Source of the DNA: CAYLGY01 sp964383325
GTDB lineage: Bacteria; Pseudomonadota; Alphaproteobacteria; Rhizobiales; Rhizobiaceae
Reading direction: 5' to 3'
Assembly: GCA_964383325.1 (NCBI GenBank)
Contig: CAYLGY010000008.1
Span: 1-42,555 of the forward strand
Length of the DNA: 42,555 nt
In this document: in pieces, positions 41,260 to 42,555 of the stretch
Layout of the letters: each line of letters begins with the position of its first letter
Numbering within the stretch: position 1 is the first letter of the stretch
Notes under the pieces: generated by a model
Databases searched by the model: none
Told to the model about the DNA's origin: nothing
Seen by the model: only the letters and a program-made list of their open reading frames with translations
Program-made: the position numbers and the translations under genes

Positions 41260-42552
41260 TCACAACAGGCCCGGCAACCAGAGAGAGATCGAGGGGAAAA
41301 GGATCAGGATCAACAATATCGTGAACTCGATCAGGACGAACGGCCATATCTGTGCAAAAATTGTCCTGGCGGGGACTCCAGTTGTTGATGATACCACGAA
41401 TACATTCATGCCCATGGGTGGCGTTACCATGCCGATTTCACATGATTTGACATATATAATGCCAAGCCACACCGGATTGTACCCGAGATTCATAAGCAAT
41501 GGGAAGGTGAGCGGCAACGTAAGCACGAGCACGGCCGTTTGATCGAGGAAGAACCCGAGGAAAAGAAGGATCAGCACCACCGAGCCCATCACCACATACG
41601 GTGGAACATTGGAACCCTGAATGAACTGGACAAGAGCTTGCGTCGTGCCCGTCATCGTGAGGAAGATGCCGAACACCGCAGAGAACGCGACAATTGTCAG
41701 GATCATTACGGAATGAAGCGTCGCAGAACGCGTGGCGTGCAAGAATTCTCTCCAGCCGACGCGTCTCATGACGATACAGACTACCAGCGCGGCCAGTGCG
41801 CCAACTGCACCGACTTCGGTTACGGTTATGGCCCCGGAATAGATTGCAAACAGAACGAAGGCCATCAGGAATATTATCGGCATGACGCCTTTCATGCCTG
41901 CGAAGCGTTGACGCAAAGGAGGCAGCGGAACAACTTCCGGAGCGAGATGAGGTCTGCGGCGTATGATGAAGTATATAGCGATAAAATACCCCACGCCTGT
42001 GATCAGTCCGGGCATTATGCCGGCCATGAACAGCGCACCTACCGATGTTTCGGTGAAAATCCCGTAGAGTACAAGCGCCACGCTTGGGGGCAGCATGATC
42101 GCCAAGGTTCCGATGATCGCGATTGCGGCCGTCGCGAAACCGGAATCATACCCGAGACGTTTCATCTCAGGATATGACGACGACGCCAACATCGCTGCTG
42201 CGGCCGTGCTCGAACCGGTGATCGCAGAGAGCATAACGCCGCCAGCCAGCGCGGAGTAGAGCACGCCTCCCCTGATCGCGCTGAGCCAACGATTTGACGC
42301 GTCGAACAAATCCCGCGTGAACCGACCAGCCGTAAGGAACTCTCCCATCAGCACGAACATCGGCAGCGTCGTGATGGTGAAATTCATGACGTGTTCATAT
42401 GGCGTCAGCTTCAGGATGCCCAAAAGGGGAGGGAGCCCGCCGACAGCATACATGCCGACCGCGCCGGCGATCAGCATGGCGAACGCGACCGGAACCTCGA
42501 TGACGAGCAGGAAGAACAGAAGGGCGATGGTCAGCAGAGCAATTTCAGTCAT
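41260..42552 (-). CDS. dctM: TRAP transporter large permease subunit (DctM family)
   Basis: A 430-residue inner-membrane protein with about 12 hydrophobic segments, forming the channel of a sodium-driven TRAP importer. Family segments are EVPVAFAMLIAGAVGMY (near 20), GSSTAAAAMLASSSYPEMKRLGYD (near 115), IAIIGTLAIMLPPSVALVLYG (near 143) and the C-terminal GIIYVKSCEIGMVTPPMGMNVFVV, including the MxTPPxG motif. Typical cargo is C4-dicarboxylates, other carboxylates or sulfonates. It is complete and starts at 42552, three bases from the right edge, so DctQ and DctP partners should lie just beyond. It is convergent with region C and probably belongs to a different operon. Confidence 0.95.
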   Translation of the reverse strand: MTEIALLTIALLFFLLVIEVPVAFAMLIAGAVGMYAVGGLPPLLGILKLTPYEHVMNFTITTLPMFVLMGEFLTAGRFTRDLFDASNRWLSAIRGGVLYSALAGGVMLSAITGSSTAAAAMLASSSYPEMKRLGYDSGFATAAIAIIGTLAIMLPPSVALVLYGIFTETSVGALFMAGIMPGLITGVGYFIAIYFIIRRRPHLAPEVVPLPPLRQRFAGMKGVMPIIFLMAFVLFAIYSGAITVTEVGAVGALAALVVCIVMRRVGWREFLHATRSATLHSVMILTIVAFSAVFGIFLTMTGTTQALVQFIQGSNVPPYVVMGSVVLILLFLGFFLDQTAVLVLTLPLTFPLLMNLGYNPVWLGIIYVKSCEIGMVTPPMGMNVFVVSSTTGVPARTIFAQIWPFVLIEFTILLILILFPSISLWLPGLL

Positions 42553-42555
42553 GTG

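Overview
This window looks like about 42.5 kb of a moderately GC-rich alphaproteobacterial accessory region devoted to uptake and breakdown of small organic compounds. A Hyphomicrobiales/Rhizobiales-type host is suggested by the paired intergenic repeats at 8033-8139 (CCGGAAAG/CTTTCCGG hairpins of the kind scattered through rhizobial genomes), by many ABC and TRAP uptake systems, and by GntR/LacI-controlled catabolic operons. The genus cannot be told. I see no rRNA, tRNA, CRISPR array, insertion sequence or phage gene.

Region 1 (97-501) is a stand-alone bacteriohemerythrin. Region A (543-17365) looks like one regulon in three transcripts. On the minus strand, 6140 to 543 encodes two PotB/PotC-type permeases, an M19 dipeptidase homologue, a D-amino-acid-aminotransferase-type enzyme, a DapA-family lyase and an SDR. 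Also on the minus strand, 17365 to 8196 encodes the Tat-exported binding protein and PotA-type ATPase that should complete the transporter, then a gamma-glutamyltransferase, a PuuB-like FAD oxidase, a second DapA-family lyase, an FMN 2-hydroxyacid oxidase, a RidA-family deaminase and an Ldh_2-family dehydrogenase. Between them on the plus strand lie a TauE/SafE exporter and a GntR/FCD regulator (6447-8033). The two minus-strand operons carry an identical 14-base motif at the same distance from a TTGAC hexamer, which ties the split transporter together. The likely substrate is a gamma-glutamyl- or peptide-linked amine or amino acid, possibly sulfur-containing.

Region B (18220-31090, minus strand) is a tightly packed, probably single operon: sugar-type ABC transporter (ATPase, two permeases, unusually long cysteine-bearing binding protein), LacI regulator, a small unknown protein, a metallo-beta-lactamase-fold lactonase candidate, a lambda-crystallin-like dehydrogenase, a histidinol-dehydrogenase paralogue, an SDR, a DUF1537 acid-sugar kinase and a PdxA2-type dehydrogenase. 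Two adjacent AACGTT-centred LacI-type operators lie just upstream. The last two genes are the signature of four-carbon acid-sugar breakdown to dihydroxyacetone phosphate; the enzymes ahead of them suggest a longer upstream route that I cannot match to a described pathway.

A diheme cytochrome c (31491-32336) separates region B from region C (32430-41028). Region C has divergent arms: an iron-type alcohol dehydrogenase, a succinate-semialdehyde-type dehydrogenase and an alpha/beta hydrolase on the minus strand, and a GntR/FCD regulator, a sugar-type ABC transporter (ATPase, permease, binding protein) and a DJ-1/PfpI protein on the plus strand. The window closes with a TRAP large permease on the minus strand whose partner subunits lie beyond the right edge.
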